Positions 32,371 to 43,165 of a DNA stretch of 64,000 bases are shown here, piece after piece (position 1 is the stretch's first letter; every line of letters begins with the position of its first letter). The stretch is from Neoceratodus forsteri (taxonomy: Eukaryota; Chordata; Ceratodontiformes; Ceratodontidae): the NCBI GenBank assembly GCA_016271365.2, contig CM057455.1, positions 1,561,132,501 to 1,561,196,500 of the forward strand. Reading direction: 5' to 3'. Position numbers and translations under genes: made by a program. The notes beneath the pieces were generated by a model. The model was not told the DNA's origin, searched no databases, and saw only the letters and a program-made list of their open reading frames with translations.

Positions 32371-33496
32371 TTTACAGTAGTTTCCTAGTTGTCTACATTT
32401 TAACCAAACTCCAGAGGAAGAATTATTTATGTTTATATTTACAGCAAACGGTGATATGCTGCCAAATTTTTAACAACCACTCGCTGACCTACTCTCAGCC
32501 ACACAGGGGTGCCTCATCTCCTCAACATACTCTATCGCAGTGTGCCCCACTCCCAGCCCATGCAACATCCCCCCATCCTGCCCTCACTTTTTGTCCCCTC
32601 TGCACCACTACCCCTTTGCAATGAGCTAATGTCATCACTTTCGGAAAGCCTGACTTCTCTGGATGTTCTTTTCCAAAAACCTCAACTTCTTCTGTTTCAA
32701 AGTCCCTGAACTTTCTTTTTTTCCTGCCTGCTCCATCCATTTAATTTCCACTCCCTCTCAGTCTGCCCTGCCGCAGCATCACACAACCACTGTCAATGCA
32801 ACAAGCAATCAAATAGCTCAACAAAGCAACAGACTCATGATTTTTTGCCACTAGTGTCAGTCCACTGGGCCCAGATAGACCAGCAGAACTACCCAAGGCT
32901 ACCAGTGCAGGAAGCAGGTCTGTAGAGCCACATGGTTACACTTTCTCTTTTCTGCCCCAGTTTCTTTAGTTCTCCAAAACTATTCAGTGTTTTTTTTTGG
33001 TCTGATGACCTACTTGACATTTTGTTCTACCACAAGTCCTCTATCACATCTCATAACACAGCACTGTAACACTGAAGACTCAGTAAACAAGCAAGAACTT
33101 TTTTTTTACTTACGCTTAATTTTTAACTATTAATTTCACCCACAGTCCCAATGTAACTGCAACCCTGTTCTGTCATCCTCCGTTTGTTGCTGACCTGGCC
33201 ACACAGAGCAGGGCTGAGCTGGGCAGGTTTATGCACTGAGAGCAGGGTTGCTCACAGGCCGACTCAACTGGAAGGACAGTTATCATGTCTAGTGGGAATC
33301 ATAAGCCTGGATACACCTCACTGGCAATAAGGCTCCTTGTCTTTCTGATTCTACAGCTCTTGTGTCCTAGTACCAGTGATAGATTATCCACATCTCCTCT
33401 GAATCCACTTCTCACGGCAGTGCCGCAACTTAATTATCTTTTGTCCTCCTCTATGTTACACCTAAGGTGAGAGAGGGTGGGAGAAAGGTAAGCACA
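32371..33496. other. Unrecognised region
   Basis: Pyrimidine-rich stretches. At 32782-32815 the sequence CATCACACAACCACTGTCAATGC-like text loosely matches 21707-21740. No element can be assigned. Confidence 0.3.
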
Positions 33497-33919
33497 TTAG
33501 GGAGCTGACACAGCTGGCTGGCAAGGAGCAGTGTGCATACTGCAGCATGGAATTATTGGATAGCGCACGTGGTCATCCGGCACTACCACAGCTGCATAAT
33601 GTCCCATCCCATTCTCAAGAATGATGCCATTGAATATCTGGGAACTTAACTCTGCATTATAAAATGGATTTGAAAAATGTTGAAATCTGATTGACTGAGG
33701 GCCATCTGTGATGAACCTCATGACATGGTGTGCCCCGACCATGTACTTGGTGCTGCCACCATCTTTGGTAAACCGGTGTGGTCCGGTAATTTGTGGTTCA
33801 GGGGTGAGTACTGGAGGCACTCCAATTAACTGAGCCCCAAGTGCTTCAGGTCTTGGTGGTCTCGATAAGGAAACCACTGATTTCTCTACCACATGGAGAG
33901 TCAATAATAAAAAACTCAA
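33497..33919 (-). CDS. Open reading frame of unknown function, 140 codons
   Basis: An uninterrupted minus-strand frame starts with a hydrophobic MSFLLLTLHVVEKSVVSL. It continues with a Pro-rich stretch (RPPRPEALG) and a central part with balanced composition (GGSTKYMVGAHHVMRFITDG; GMGHYAAVVVPDDHVRYPII). The composition looks more protein-like than most chance frames in this window. However, I recognise no domain, the length is still compatible with chance, and no splice or promoter context is evident. The frame lies beside a probable Gypsy-1 LTR. An AATAAA lies upstream of the start on the same strand at about 33943, which does not help the call. Confidence 0.2.
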   Translation of the reverse strand: MSFLLLTLHVVEKSVVSLSRPPRPEALGAQLIGVPPVLTPEPQITGPHRFTKDGGSTKYMVGAHHVMRFITDGPQSIRFQHFSNPFYNAELSSQIFNGIILENGMGHYAAVVVPDDHVRYPIIPCCSMHTAPCQPAVSAP

Positions 33920-34253
33920 GTTTAATGGAATAACACAGCTTTATTAACAACAGATCACCTACAAGAAGGAGCGTTGGTGCAAATTTAAACTTTAAATGTG
34001 GCAAATGTTAGGTGCATTCATCAGCAGGCCAGATCTACCTCTTCCCACCTGGTACCAGGTTTTAAACAGACTCAAATGGAAGCTCCATTTAACTCACTCC
34101 CTGGGTACCACAGATGTAGAATTGCTGCAGGCCTGTAGATGTAGCTGTGGATTGGCATTGGTGCACTTTAAACAAAGCAATGTGGTCAATTTCCTAAACC
34201 TCATAGGTCACACAGTTGCTTTAACGGCAGAAAACACCTCAACACAGGGTATT

Positions 34254-35006
34254 TGTAATCCAAATTGCAAAACATAGTGAAACAACATGTGCTATCCCTG
34301 AAATAATGCTGCACTACAGCATACTTACTGTTCCTGGACCAAGATGGCTCCTCCTGATGCAGAAGGATACTGGATCTCTGCTCTCCCTGGGTGCCTAAAT
34401 TACAGGTAGGCTTCCTTTTTCTGCTCCGTGCTGAACCAGCTACCTTAGACAGTGGTTGTAGGCTCTTCCAACCTCCTTCCACTCATTCTGGACTGCTGAC
34501 AACCCAATGTGACCCCCACACATCCTGGTTTCCAAACCCCTAGGTCAGAGGCAGCCCATTCCCATGCTGTAGTGCCTGCTACAGGACCTGGATCAGGAGC
34601 CCTTAGCCTTTTTCTCCACACTATATCTTCAACTTCCCCCACATGCCGGCTTGCATGCAGTTGCCACTATCTTTCTCTCCTGAACTCAGCAGCTCTGTTA
34701 ACAGTTTTCTCTCCACTTCCTGGGAGGGCACAACTTGCAAACACTTCCAGCACTGCAGACCTTTCCACCACAAGCTCTCCGCTAGATCTGCCTTCCTCAA
34801 GCACAGTCCTGGCTTTATAGACCCTGCTCACAGTCTGTCTTGGTTTGTGACTGGGGCTGTCACTCCAGAAACTCAACAGCCAACAGGACAAACAAAATAC
34901 ACCACAACCTGATGCCCCTCCATTCTCCAGAAACCTCCTGGAGTCCCTTCCCCAGTGAAGTTTCAGAGCGCAGGGGTGGCAGAACCTCCTGAGCAGGTCC
35001 ATTACA
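34254..35006 (-). mobile_element. Gypsy-1 3' LTR candidate
   Basis: On the minus strand a TGTAATGG start at 35006 is preceded by the polypurine run GAGAGGGGGTGG. The mirrored terminus GGATTACA ends at 34254, giving a 753 bp LTR with TG...CA ends. It lies directly downstream of the Gypsy-1 integrase remnant, in the expected place for a 3' LTR. The distal end is less secure than the proximal one; the true end could lie further left. Confidence 0.45.
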
Positions 35007-35019
35007 CCACCCCCTCTCA
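35007..35019 (-). promoter_or_regulatory. Polypurine tract of Gypsy-1
   Basis: On the minus strand GAGAGGGGGTGG directly precedes the LTR start TGTAATGG. A polypurine tract primes plus-strand DNA synthesis and must touch the 3' LTR, which supports the LTR call. Confidence 0.5.
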
Positions 35020-35479
35020 TATGAGGATGTGCCCCTGCATCCAGCTGGCACAATTCGTGATCTGAGTCACTGTTCCTAACATAGTCCTTGTGCCAACTAG
35101 GAACCATGTGCACTGTCTGTGGCCTGGTGCCACTTCTGTTCACTATCAGCATGGGGCTATCTGCTGCCATCGCACCACTAGGTTCTTCATCAAGATCATC
35201 AGGGTCAACTTCTTCATGTTCACATTCTGGGGGCCCAATCGCTGCATCAGGACATGCTAGGGAGCCATCCTTGTAGGTTGATATGTTTCTCTGTCCTCAT
35301 CTTCAGAGTCATCACTGTCCAGAAATGGGTAGGCCATGGGTCCTGTACCAGTTTCTGTCTCTGTTGGTGGGGCTATTGTGGCCTCTTAGTTATTGGCGGC
35401 TGCTCAGCCACTCTAGGCAGAAGCTCAGGTGGGGGCTATGGTTTAGCCATTGTCCCCTCACTGGACATGGCCCGGTGAT

Positions 35480-36033
35480 TAGATTTCAATCTGTTATAAT
35501 GCATGATTACAGTCTGCCTGTAATTTAAAGATAACAGTTCATAAAACACATCAGAGACCTTCTTAATCACTTGATATGGGTCTTTGAACTGTGGCTGCAG
35601 CTTGTGGCAAACACAATTTTTAAGAGTCTGATTTTTAACTCACACCCAGTCACCATCTACATGAACTTGGCTGGTTACCTTAAGGTCGTACTGCTTTTTG
35701 ATTACCTGTGGTCTTCTCTTGGTGCCTGCTTACCACGGTAGGCACTGTACTGAGGTACCCCACCACTTTATTCACATAATCAGTAGGATTAATGTACCTC
35801 TCCTGGACATCTGCCCCATTGAGCAGCTCCACCAAGAGTGTGATTTCATGACCAAATTTCACTGTAAATGGGGTGTACCCCATCATGGACTGTACACTAA
35901 TCCTGTAAGCCAGCATCACATTCAGCTACAGACTATCCCATTCAGTCTGATTATCCTGCATGAAGGAGGACAACATGGCTAGAAGCATGCAGTGCAGCTA
36001 CTCAACCAGTCCATCTGGCTCCATGTCAGAACG
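35480..36033 (-). pseudogene. Gypsy-1 integrase, end of core and C-terminal domain
   Basis: The minus strand continues an integrase core after an insertion. It begins just after the break with DG(L)VE, which follows the HPQS-type motif. AYRISVQSMMGYTPFTVKFG at about 35905-35845 is the classic Gypsy integrase AYR.S.H..TGYTPF..MFG block. A GPY/F-like C-terminal module follows at about 35620-35490 (FKDPYQVIKKV, then VIMHYNRLKS). In-frame stops are present near 35995 and 35930. Downstream comes about 460 bp of linker, then the polypurine tract and LTR. Confidence 0.65.
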
Positions 36034-36895
36034 GCTAATAAATATGGCTGAACATCAAAACGGCGAAATCATAAAGGTGGAAACACAAATGGCTACCACA
36101 AATTATGGCAAACGCAAAATATTGCAATTTTAGAGGGCTTGTTGCACTAAATCAATCACTACTAGATCTGAAATTGAAAATCGTAGGTGACCCCTCTCAG
36201 GTACTCTGACCAATCCCACACTGAGTGATCTCCAAGCACCAGACTCAGCCGCTCATTAGCATCCCGGTACCGTCTCCTTCCAGCAGTGGTTCCAGCACCA
36301 GACACCAGTTGTTTGTATTGCCATCCTTACAATCCACAATGCCTGACTGCTGCCATTGTTGACCTGGGAGGCTGTGTCCCCAGCACAGCCCCCCGGGGAG
36401 CTGCACCCCTGAACCCCCTACTATTTCTATTTATCTAACTCTGAGGTGCACTTGTGTAACCACCTTCCGCTACTTTACACAGTTAGCTACCCCTGGTACC
36501 CTTGACTGGGCACAAACTACTTCAGAAAATTGGTGCCGTGCCTAGCTTTGGGAATGTATATGGGGCTCATTACTTCTAGAGGTCAGAAAAGGGGGGGAGG
36601 TGTACAAAAGCAATAAACGTATTACCAAACCCAGATCCCTAGGAGAGAACATTTTTGCTAGAGCTATGCTAGACCTATACTTCTGGAAGGGTACCCAGTA
36701 ACTCTACACACAGGAAGCAAAAACATAAATGTCCAAACCAGAGTTGGGGTTCTAGAGTGTGACTTTATTCCAAAAGATGTTTTCTAAAGCATGGGTGGAC
36801 CCTCAAGGTTTACACATCATGGCAGAAGAAATTACAGAACAATCTGACAGAAACTCTACATATTCCAATTTTTCATAGGACATTAAATCCTCTTC

Positions 36896-37110
36896 AGTGG
36901 CACTGGCCACAGCTGAACCTTTCTTTTAGTGGCACTGGCCACAACTGAACATTTCTTCTAGTGGCACTGGCCAAAACTGAGCACACATTTCCCATATGGC
37001 ATAGGATCTTAAAAACTTCAAGTTGCAAGTGGCCACAATGGAGCAAACATTTCCCATATGGCATAGGACTTTAACACTTCTGCAAGTGGCAACTGGCCAC
37101 AACGGAGCAC
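36896..37110. repeat. Local tandem repeat inside the solo LTR
   Basis: Five units start AGTGGCACTGGCCACA or AGT(T/G)GCAA.TGGCCACAA. Two of them carry the longer shared block CATTTCCCATATGGCATAGG. Unit lengths vary from about 32 to 64 bp. Confidence 0.7.
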
Positions 37111-37744
37111 ACTGGGGCTTATTACTAGCACAACCCACTCCAGGGGGAAAACTTCTCTTCAGACATTGGCCACCATTTTCAAAATAACCAGGCGCCCTTA
37201 TGGAACTTGTAGTGCTGAACTGGTTACTCCAGATGGGTGGATGCCCACCCTTTGTTTCCAAATGCATACCCAGCCATTCTTTCAGAGTTACACCTTTTTT
37301 TTATGAACTATTTTTCCTTCCCATCACTGCTGGCTGGAGCCCCTTCAGTCGACCTACTTGTTCCCCTCCTACCTGAAATTCTCCCAGCTGTGCCCTTGGT
37401 CCTTGGCACACCCACGACACACTCATGGAACAATCCCTCCAGAATCCACCCCCTGGAGTGGGGCAGCCTTCTGCTTCTCAGTGCTTTCTTCTGATGTTTC
37501 CATGGTCGGAGGTGATGCTGAGACCAGGTCCACAGTGGGCAGGATCCAGTGCTGGAGGTGGGGGCAGGTGACGTCTACTTCCCAGCCAATGGGTGTTTTT
37601 CTTGTTCTGTGAGAGCTCCCACTAGGAGCCTGGATGTGCAAGACTGCAGTGCTCCCAACCTTCACTGGGAGCCACTCGTACCATGAAGTCATCCACCCAC
37701 CTTCCCCTGGAGAGGAGAGGAGAGCAGTCCTCTGGATGCTCAAT

Positions 37745-37862
37745 CCTCTCCTTCCCCGCCAACCCCTGATAACCCAAGCTCGCTCCCGAACCTGGGTCAC
37801 CAGCATGGTGCGAGGTGTAGTGTCTAGCACCTCAACCCTCAGTGCCACTGGGCCAGCATAGA
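37745..37862 (-). mobile_element. tRNA-derived SINE head (copy 2)
   Basis: On the minus strand the A-box-like TGGCCCAGTGGCACTGAGG at about 37856 is followed by a B-box-like CCAGGTTCGGGAGCGAGC at about 37790. The boxes are better preserved than in the related copy at 14270-14352. The long spacer suits a class II tRNA ancestor. It sits inside the 2.1 kb solo LTR. Confidence 0.45.
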
Positions 37863-38785
37863 GTTACACCTTAAAACTTCTTGAAAACACTTAGGTAAAT
37901 GTATCTTTGAATGAACTTTTGCATTCAGCATTTAAGAAACACTGCGCTGGGAGTGTAAGAAATTAAAGTCCTGCACAATGTGAACAGTCTGCCTCTGGAC
38001 CCCACAATTGTCAGCCAACTTTACAATGAGAAAAGTCTCAGTTTTCAGAACAGAACTGGTGTATCCTTCCCTTTTAACCAGAGAAACACCAAAGCACAAG
38101 TACTTTCTTCAGGAAGTACAAAGTCAGATCTACTCACAGTAGGAACAGTACAGGCAGCTTCAAATTGTCCTAGATCAAATAGGGGATTGCCCCTAGGATT
38201 AATTCTCTAGCAGTCCTTTTCATCCCTCCAGGGATGAAAATCAGGAGATCCTGCTGTAGACAATGGTTTCCACTACTTCTCTTGGCAGGCTGGGGACTTT
38301 CTGGACTAGGGTGAGAAAATAGGCTGTCCTCTCAGAGCTCACACTGCAGCTCCTCACACTTCAACTGCTGACACCACACTAACTCAAGATTCTAAAACTC
38401 CCCACTCACAGCCAGCTGCTGAGGCTTATGCTGCAGTGAGAGTTCTAAATGACCTCATCTCTCTCATCTCAGCTGAGACCACATAAACAAGAGAGAGAGA
38501 GTAGGTGAAAAACCCATTTAACTAGTTATTCACCAGCTGCCTTTCCTACCTAGCACCAACACTGATGGGATTCTAGTAACCCCAGGGGACTGGGTAGTCA
38601 CACTTGGATAATGGGGGAATGCACAACCACCTGGCCACCATTATTGTAGTCGCCATATATTGTCAGTAGCCTTTTAATACCAGTCACCATTTATTGTATG
38701 TAGCCACAGTTGTTTTTGCCATTATTACTTCACCATTTCAGTGTAGCTGTTATTGATTTGCCTTTATCAAGTGCTACCATTCATC

Positions 38786-39396
38786 TAACTGTGGGGGTAT
38801 GGAGTGGTCATGGTTTTGTGTACTTCCAGGAATTTGCACACCTCTTGGAACAACCTTGACTCAAAGTTCCATCTCTGGTCCTTGTGGATGGATCTGGGTC
38901 CCCACATTTGCAGATGTACTGTTCCACAAAATTCTTAGCAACTGTTTAAGCATCCTGATCAGGTAGTGGGTAGGCTTTAACCCATTTTGTCAAATAGTCT
39001 GTAACTACTAAGATATATCTGTTTTTTCTGGGGTCAATGGCAAGGGGCTTTGGATATTCATTGCTGCCCTCTCTAGGGGCTGATTAGTTTGGAACAAGAC
39101 CATGTGGGCTCTAAGTCCGGTAATTACAGCTTTCTGGGACCCACAAATCAGGTAGGCTTTACACCACTCCTTAAGGATGTTCTCCACCCTGACCGGTAGT
39201 ACTTGACCTGCACTTTCTGTGTGAGCTTCTCTACCCCAAGTGCACTCAGTGGTAGTGTCATGTAATGTATTAGGGATCTCCAGAACCACCCTTTGTGGGC
39301 TACTATGCATTTGTCAATGGGCCTGCCCTCCTTATTATTAGCCTTCAGCACCAAAAGTCCTTGTTGTACATGGAGGTAAAGCCAAACCACTTAGTA
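38786..39396 (-). pseudogene. Gypsy-1 integrase, zinc-binding and core parts
   Basis: Minus-strand frames read, from 39390 down, WLYLHVQQGLLVLKANNKEG. A zinc-binding-like region with L.WCKAYLICGSQKA follows, then QPLERAAMNIQSPLPLTPEK (the P.ER..MD..GPLP start of the core with its first acidic residue, here read MN). At about 38870-38790 the fragment around WNFESRLFQE precedes the TTPY motif. Frameshifts occur near 39200 and 38930. The element is on the same strand as, and collinear with, the RT/RNase H remnant at 45957-46845. It is separated from that remnant by the Gmr1-type insertion. Confidence 0.65.
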
Positions 39397-39401
39397 CTTG
39401 C

Positions 39402-40371
39402 TGTGGCAAGATAGGTCTATATCCTTTTTTAATGTTCCTATTGTATGTGCTGTAATGTACTTTAGAGTTAGGATCCTGTCTCTGTAAATGATTTTTGAAA
39501 GTTAAACAAAATGGCCAGAATTTCCTTAAAAGCTAGTTTGGGTCTGGTACTTATCTAGATAAGAAACTGACAGGTTTATGACCATACTCTTGGATTGAAT
39601 GGCCAAACTAAAACATTTAGTCTCCACTAGCAGGATAAGGTCAGCAGGAGGCCAGATTAAGGTCATAAGCTATAAAAACCAAAACCAGGTTATGCAGAAA
39701 CCAGATGTTGCAGGGCAGGGGTTAGACATGGAACCATAGTGAAACCTACAGGATTAGGGTAAACTGTTGCACCCCAATATCTGCATTGCTAGAGTATACA
39801 CCCCATCACAAAAGTGGTGTATGGGACTTGAAAATGACCATTCAAACTGTATTTATCAGACAGCCTTTTTGAACAGCAACAATCCAAGGGAGTTTGTACT
39901 CCAGTATATGTATCCCAGAAGCCAAAAAAAAGCACTCTCACAATTGTGGAAGTTTCAATGCTTTAATATAGCTCTTTTTGCAGTGAGAGTGAAGTGTGTC
40001 CTTTCCATTACCACACCCCGATGAAGGGTTGTTTAAACCCAAAGTGCTGGGGCATTGTGGCAGTGGGCTTGTGTGTTCACTCTCACTGCAAAAAGAGCTA
40101 TATTAAACTTTGAAATTTCTACACTTGTGAGAGTGCTTTTTTGGCTTCTGGAATATGTATACTGGAGTGCAGACTCCCTTGAATTGTTGCTGTTTTGTTG
40201 GGCCTGCTGCCCTTGTCTGCACCCTTCCCAACCTGGCTGTTCGTGGTGAGATAATTTTGGACCACCCTTTTTGAACATCAGGGCAGTTTAGCTTGGAGGC
40301 AACAGCCTGAGGACTTGGAGGATTTCAGTGCTGAGAGAACTAAAGCTGTTACAGTATATACTTATGGGTTG
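39402..40371 (+). mobile_element. Gmr1-type element: 5' LTR, 3'-truncated
   Basis: Begins TGTGGCAAGATAGGTCTATA and aligns by eye to the 3' LTR from 44697 (TGTTGCAAGATAGGCCTATA) over its first ~570 bp. The match stops at the GGGTTGAA sequence near 40370, where gag coding starts. The last ~650 bp of the LTR, the primer site and the leader are therefore deleted. A 391 bp fold-back element is inserted at 39875-40265. The preceding CTTGC at 39397-39401 resembles ATTGC after the 3' LTR. Confidence 0.65.
39875..40265. mobile_element. Fold-back element with 11 bp target duplication
   Basis: The perfect duplicate CCTTTTTGAAC flanks the insert at 39864-39874 and 40266-40276. The matching site in the 3' LTR at about 45150 is empty. 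The insert has ~120 bp inverted arms (39874-40000 and 40071-40192; AGCAACAAT and TCTCACTGCAAAAAGAGCTA are shared). The centre holds a GATGA-stem-AAA motif, and a 73 bp unpaired tail lies on the right (40193-40265). It has no coding capacity. Confidence 0.7.
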
Positions 40372-41701
40372 AAATGGCAACAGAGAGAGAGGCCCAGGCA
40401 GAAGAAAAGCAGCTCCAGAGAGAGGCTGAAGAGCAACAGTGCCAAAGAGAGGCTGAAGAAAAACAACTCCAAAGACATGAACATCAGTGACAGAGGGAGT
40501 TCGAGTTGGAAAAGCTGAAGCTGTAACAGACAACAACCCTAACAACACCCGAGCAGGTAAGTGGTGGGGTTGGATCTAAATCTCCAGGACCTGGGTACAA
40601 GTTAAATTCAAAATTATTGGCTGAGTTTAAAGAGGGAGAGGATATGGATATGTTTTAAAATTCTTTTGAGAAGGTCTGTATCCAGGTAAATCTGCCCAAA
40701 AAGACCTGGAGCTTTCAACTGTTTCCACTACTTACTGGCAATGGGAGGAAAGCATTGGGACAGATGGATAATCTTGATAGTAAAGATTTTGATAAGATAA
40801 AAACTGCATTATCAAAAAATATGATCTGAACCCTGATGCAGTCTAAACAAAATTCTGGAAACTCTGAAAGGGGCTGGTAATGAGCTTTGAGTAAGTAGCC
40901 ACTAAACAGCATCAATATTTAAAACATTGGTGGGAAGGAGTGAATACAGATTCTGTTGAAGCTATTGAAGGGGTGGTATTGCTTGAACAGTTTTATTGGA
41001 TTTGCTCACCTGAACTAAAGCTTTGGCTAGAGGACCGAGATCCAAAGACTGCCAAAGAGGCTGCAGAGCTGGCAGATCGCTATGCTCAAAGCAGGGCTGC
41101 TCCCAAAGGGAATTCAGGGGTGAAAGGGAAAAGTGGGCATTTTGGACAACCAAAAACCACATGGCCCCTGCAGGAAGAAGGGAACCACCTTGTGCCCAAA
41201 AGGGAGTTTGGGGACAAGAAAAATGATGAATGCTGGTACTGTAAACAGCCAGGCCATCTTTCTAGGCAGTGTCCTAAGAAGGCCCAGAAGGTAAAAGGGT
41301 CTGTGCAAACTATGATAGTTGCCCACTGTATCTCTGATGCTATCCCTGACAATATGAGGTGGCACATTCACTCAATCACGATGAATGGGGTGCAGACTAA
41401 AGGGCTAAGGGATACAGGAGCATCTTTTACCCTGGTGAAAGGGCATCTGGTGGGGGTTGAACAAATACTGCCAAATCAGTTTGTTTCTGTGAGGAATTAC
41501 ACAGGGGAAAAGAAAACATACCCATTAGCCAGTGTTACCCTGGATTGGGGAGATGCAGGTGAAGGGGTAAGAGAGGTGGCTGTAGCTGACAAATTCATTA
41601 TGGATGTTATTGTGGGGAATGATATTCCACAGGGAGTGGTTTGTGTTGTGACCCAGAGCCAAAAGAACAGAGGCTTCTGCGATCTTCGGGACCCCGCATA
41701 A
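40372..41701 (+). pseudogene. Gmr1-type gag with SCAN-like domain, zinc knuckle and protease
   Basis: From an ATG at 40372 the frame gives a Glu/Gln-rich coiled-coil-like start (REAEEKQLQR repeats). A decayed SCAN-like capsid region follows (LAEFKEGEDMDMF at about 40615; EQFYWICSPELKLWLEDRDP at 40990, then EAAELADRYAQSR). The CCHC knuckle CWYCKQPGHLSRQC is at about 41232-41273. An aspartic protease has LRDTGASFTLV at about 41405-41437. At least four in-frame stops lie in the first 500 bp, plus an indel near 40800; the frame 40940-41701 is open. SCAN domains of vertebrate transcription factors are thought to derive from gag of Gmr1-like Gypsy elements, so finding the two together agrees with the family call. 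Confidence 0.75.
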
Positions 41702-41740
41702 ATTCAGACAAGAGAGGTTGGGAGACAGGCCAGCCAATCT

Positions 41741-43165
41741 GTGGCTCTTGTAAAAGAAGATAATAACAGGGGGATGGAACTTCCCTTAGTGACAGGTAAC
41801 CCAACTGCTACTGGAGTTTGCTCCCAGGAGGAAGGAGTGACACATAGCCCGGGGAAGGGGGAAGGTTGTGATATTGAGTACCCAACTGCCACAGCTATGG
41901 ACCTCAGCCTGGGAACTGATGGGGACCTGCCCCATGCTCTGGGTAAGTGGGAAGATTTAGCAGCAGCACAATGGACAGACCCTAGCTTAGAGAAGCGGAG
42001 GGCCTGTGCAGAGTCTGATGGGACACATGGAGGTGATGGAAAGCACAGAGTGTACTGGGACAATGGCTGTTATACAGACAGGACATCAGAACAGAGGAAG
42101 GAGTATCATGAGTTATTGAGCAGAGTAGCTCATAATGTTCCCATGTCCGGACATTTGGGCATTGCTCGCACTACACAGCACTTAGCCCACAATTTCTATT
42201 GGCCCAATATTACCAAGCAGGTAAAGGAATACCGCAAATTCTGTCACTGGTGTCAGGAAATAGGGAAGGCTGGAAGCAAAACCAAGGCTGCCCTGATTCC
42301 CTTACCACTTGTGTAGGAGCCATTTCAGAAGGTTGGAATGGATATTGTAGGTCCTTTGAATATGCCAAGTTCCTTAGGAAAAAGGTATATATTGACAGTC
42401 TTCGATTATGCTAACCGCTACCCCAAAGCCATCGCGCTGTCCTCCACTAAGACGGACAAGGTGGCAGATGCTTTGTTGGGGATTTTCTCCCATGTTGGGT
42501 TTTCGGAGGAGGTTATCTCTGATTGAGGGAGTAACTTCATATTGGACCTAATGAAGTGTTTGTGGGAGAAGTGTGGTGTTGTACAGAGGCAGACAACGCC
42601 TTACCACCCACAAGCTAATGGTCTCGTAGAGAGATTTAATGGGACCCTAAAAGCTATACTTATGGCATTTGAAAAACAGCATGGCTGGGACTGGGAGAAA
42701 CACCTGCCCCACCTGCTGTTTTCCTACAGGGAAGTGCCGCAAGAGTCAACTGGGTTTTCATCCTTCAAGCTCTTGTGTGGATACAGGGTGAGGGGGCCCC
42801 TAGATTTAATATGAAAGGACTGGGAAGCTAAGCATGCCACCCAGGGAACTCCCATAGTGGAGTATGTGTTACAATTCAGGGAGACACTGAAGGAGTTTAT
42901 GGGCATGGCCCAGAGCTACCTGGCAGCTGCCCAGCAAAAACAAAAGATCTGGTATGATCGTGGAGCCAGACCTCACTCGTACGGGATAGGACAGGAGGTA
43001 CTGGTTCTGATCCCAGTCCAGAAGAACAAGCTGCAAGCTGAGTGGGCAGGGCCATACAAGGTAGTCTGGCAGGTAAATGATCTTAATTACATTGTAGAAT
43101 TACCTGACAGAAAACACACTCACAGGATGTATCATGTGAGCATAATGAAGCCATATTTTAATAAG
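41741..43165 (+). pseudogene. Gmr1-type integrase (upstream of RT)
   Basis: The frame 41741-42316 ends in the integrase zinc-binding motif (SGHLGIARTTQHL, then FCHWCQEIG). After a stop and frameshift the catalytic core follows: MDIVGPLNMPSS (first Asp) at 42338 and VISD followed by a stop where DQGSNF is usual, at about 42514. TTPYHPQANGLVERFNGTLK (catalytic Glu) is at about 42596. The C-terminal GPY/F module (LQAEWAGPYKVVWQV, then HTHRMYHVSIMKPYF) lies at 43030-43160. In most Gypsy elements integrase follows RNase H. Here it lies between protease and RT, the Copia-like order described for Gmr1-type Gypsy elements. Confidence 0.8.

Larger units (their letters stand above)
36455..38600 (+). 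mobile_element. Solo LTR, 2146 bp, with perfect target duplication
   Basis: The segment begins TGTAACCACC and ends GGGTAGTCA. It is flanked by identical CACTTG hexamers at 36449-36454 and 38601-38606. This TG...CA plus direct-repeat arrangement identifies a solo LTR left by LTR-LTR recombination. It contains a local repeat (36896-37110) and a tRNA-like SINE remnant (37745-37862). Orientation cannot be told apart from its complement without an internal region. Open frames inside are not retroviral. Confidence 0.65.
36034..38785. mobile_element. DNA-element-like insertion in Gypsy-1 integrase, itself carrying a solo LTR
   Basis: The integrase frame breaks at 38785 after TTPYPH and resumes at 36033. 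Once the nested LTR (36455-38606, counting one target copy) is set aside, about 600 bp remain. Both ends hold short subterminal repeats built around ATGGC(T/G) at roughly 12-17 bp spacing (36040-36110 and, inverted, 38635-38760). The centre has a GGGGAGCTGCACCCC-type palindrome at 36390. I find no convincing terminal inverted repeat or target duplication, so the class is undetermined. Confidence 0.5.

Noticed and set aside
36034..38785. Helitron
   Set aside because: The right edge shows CTAA, but there is no TC start, no A/T insertion site and no 3' hairpin at the expected distance.
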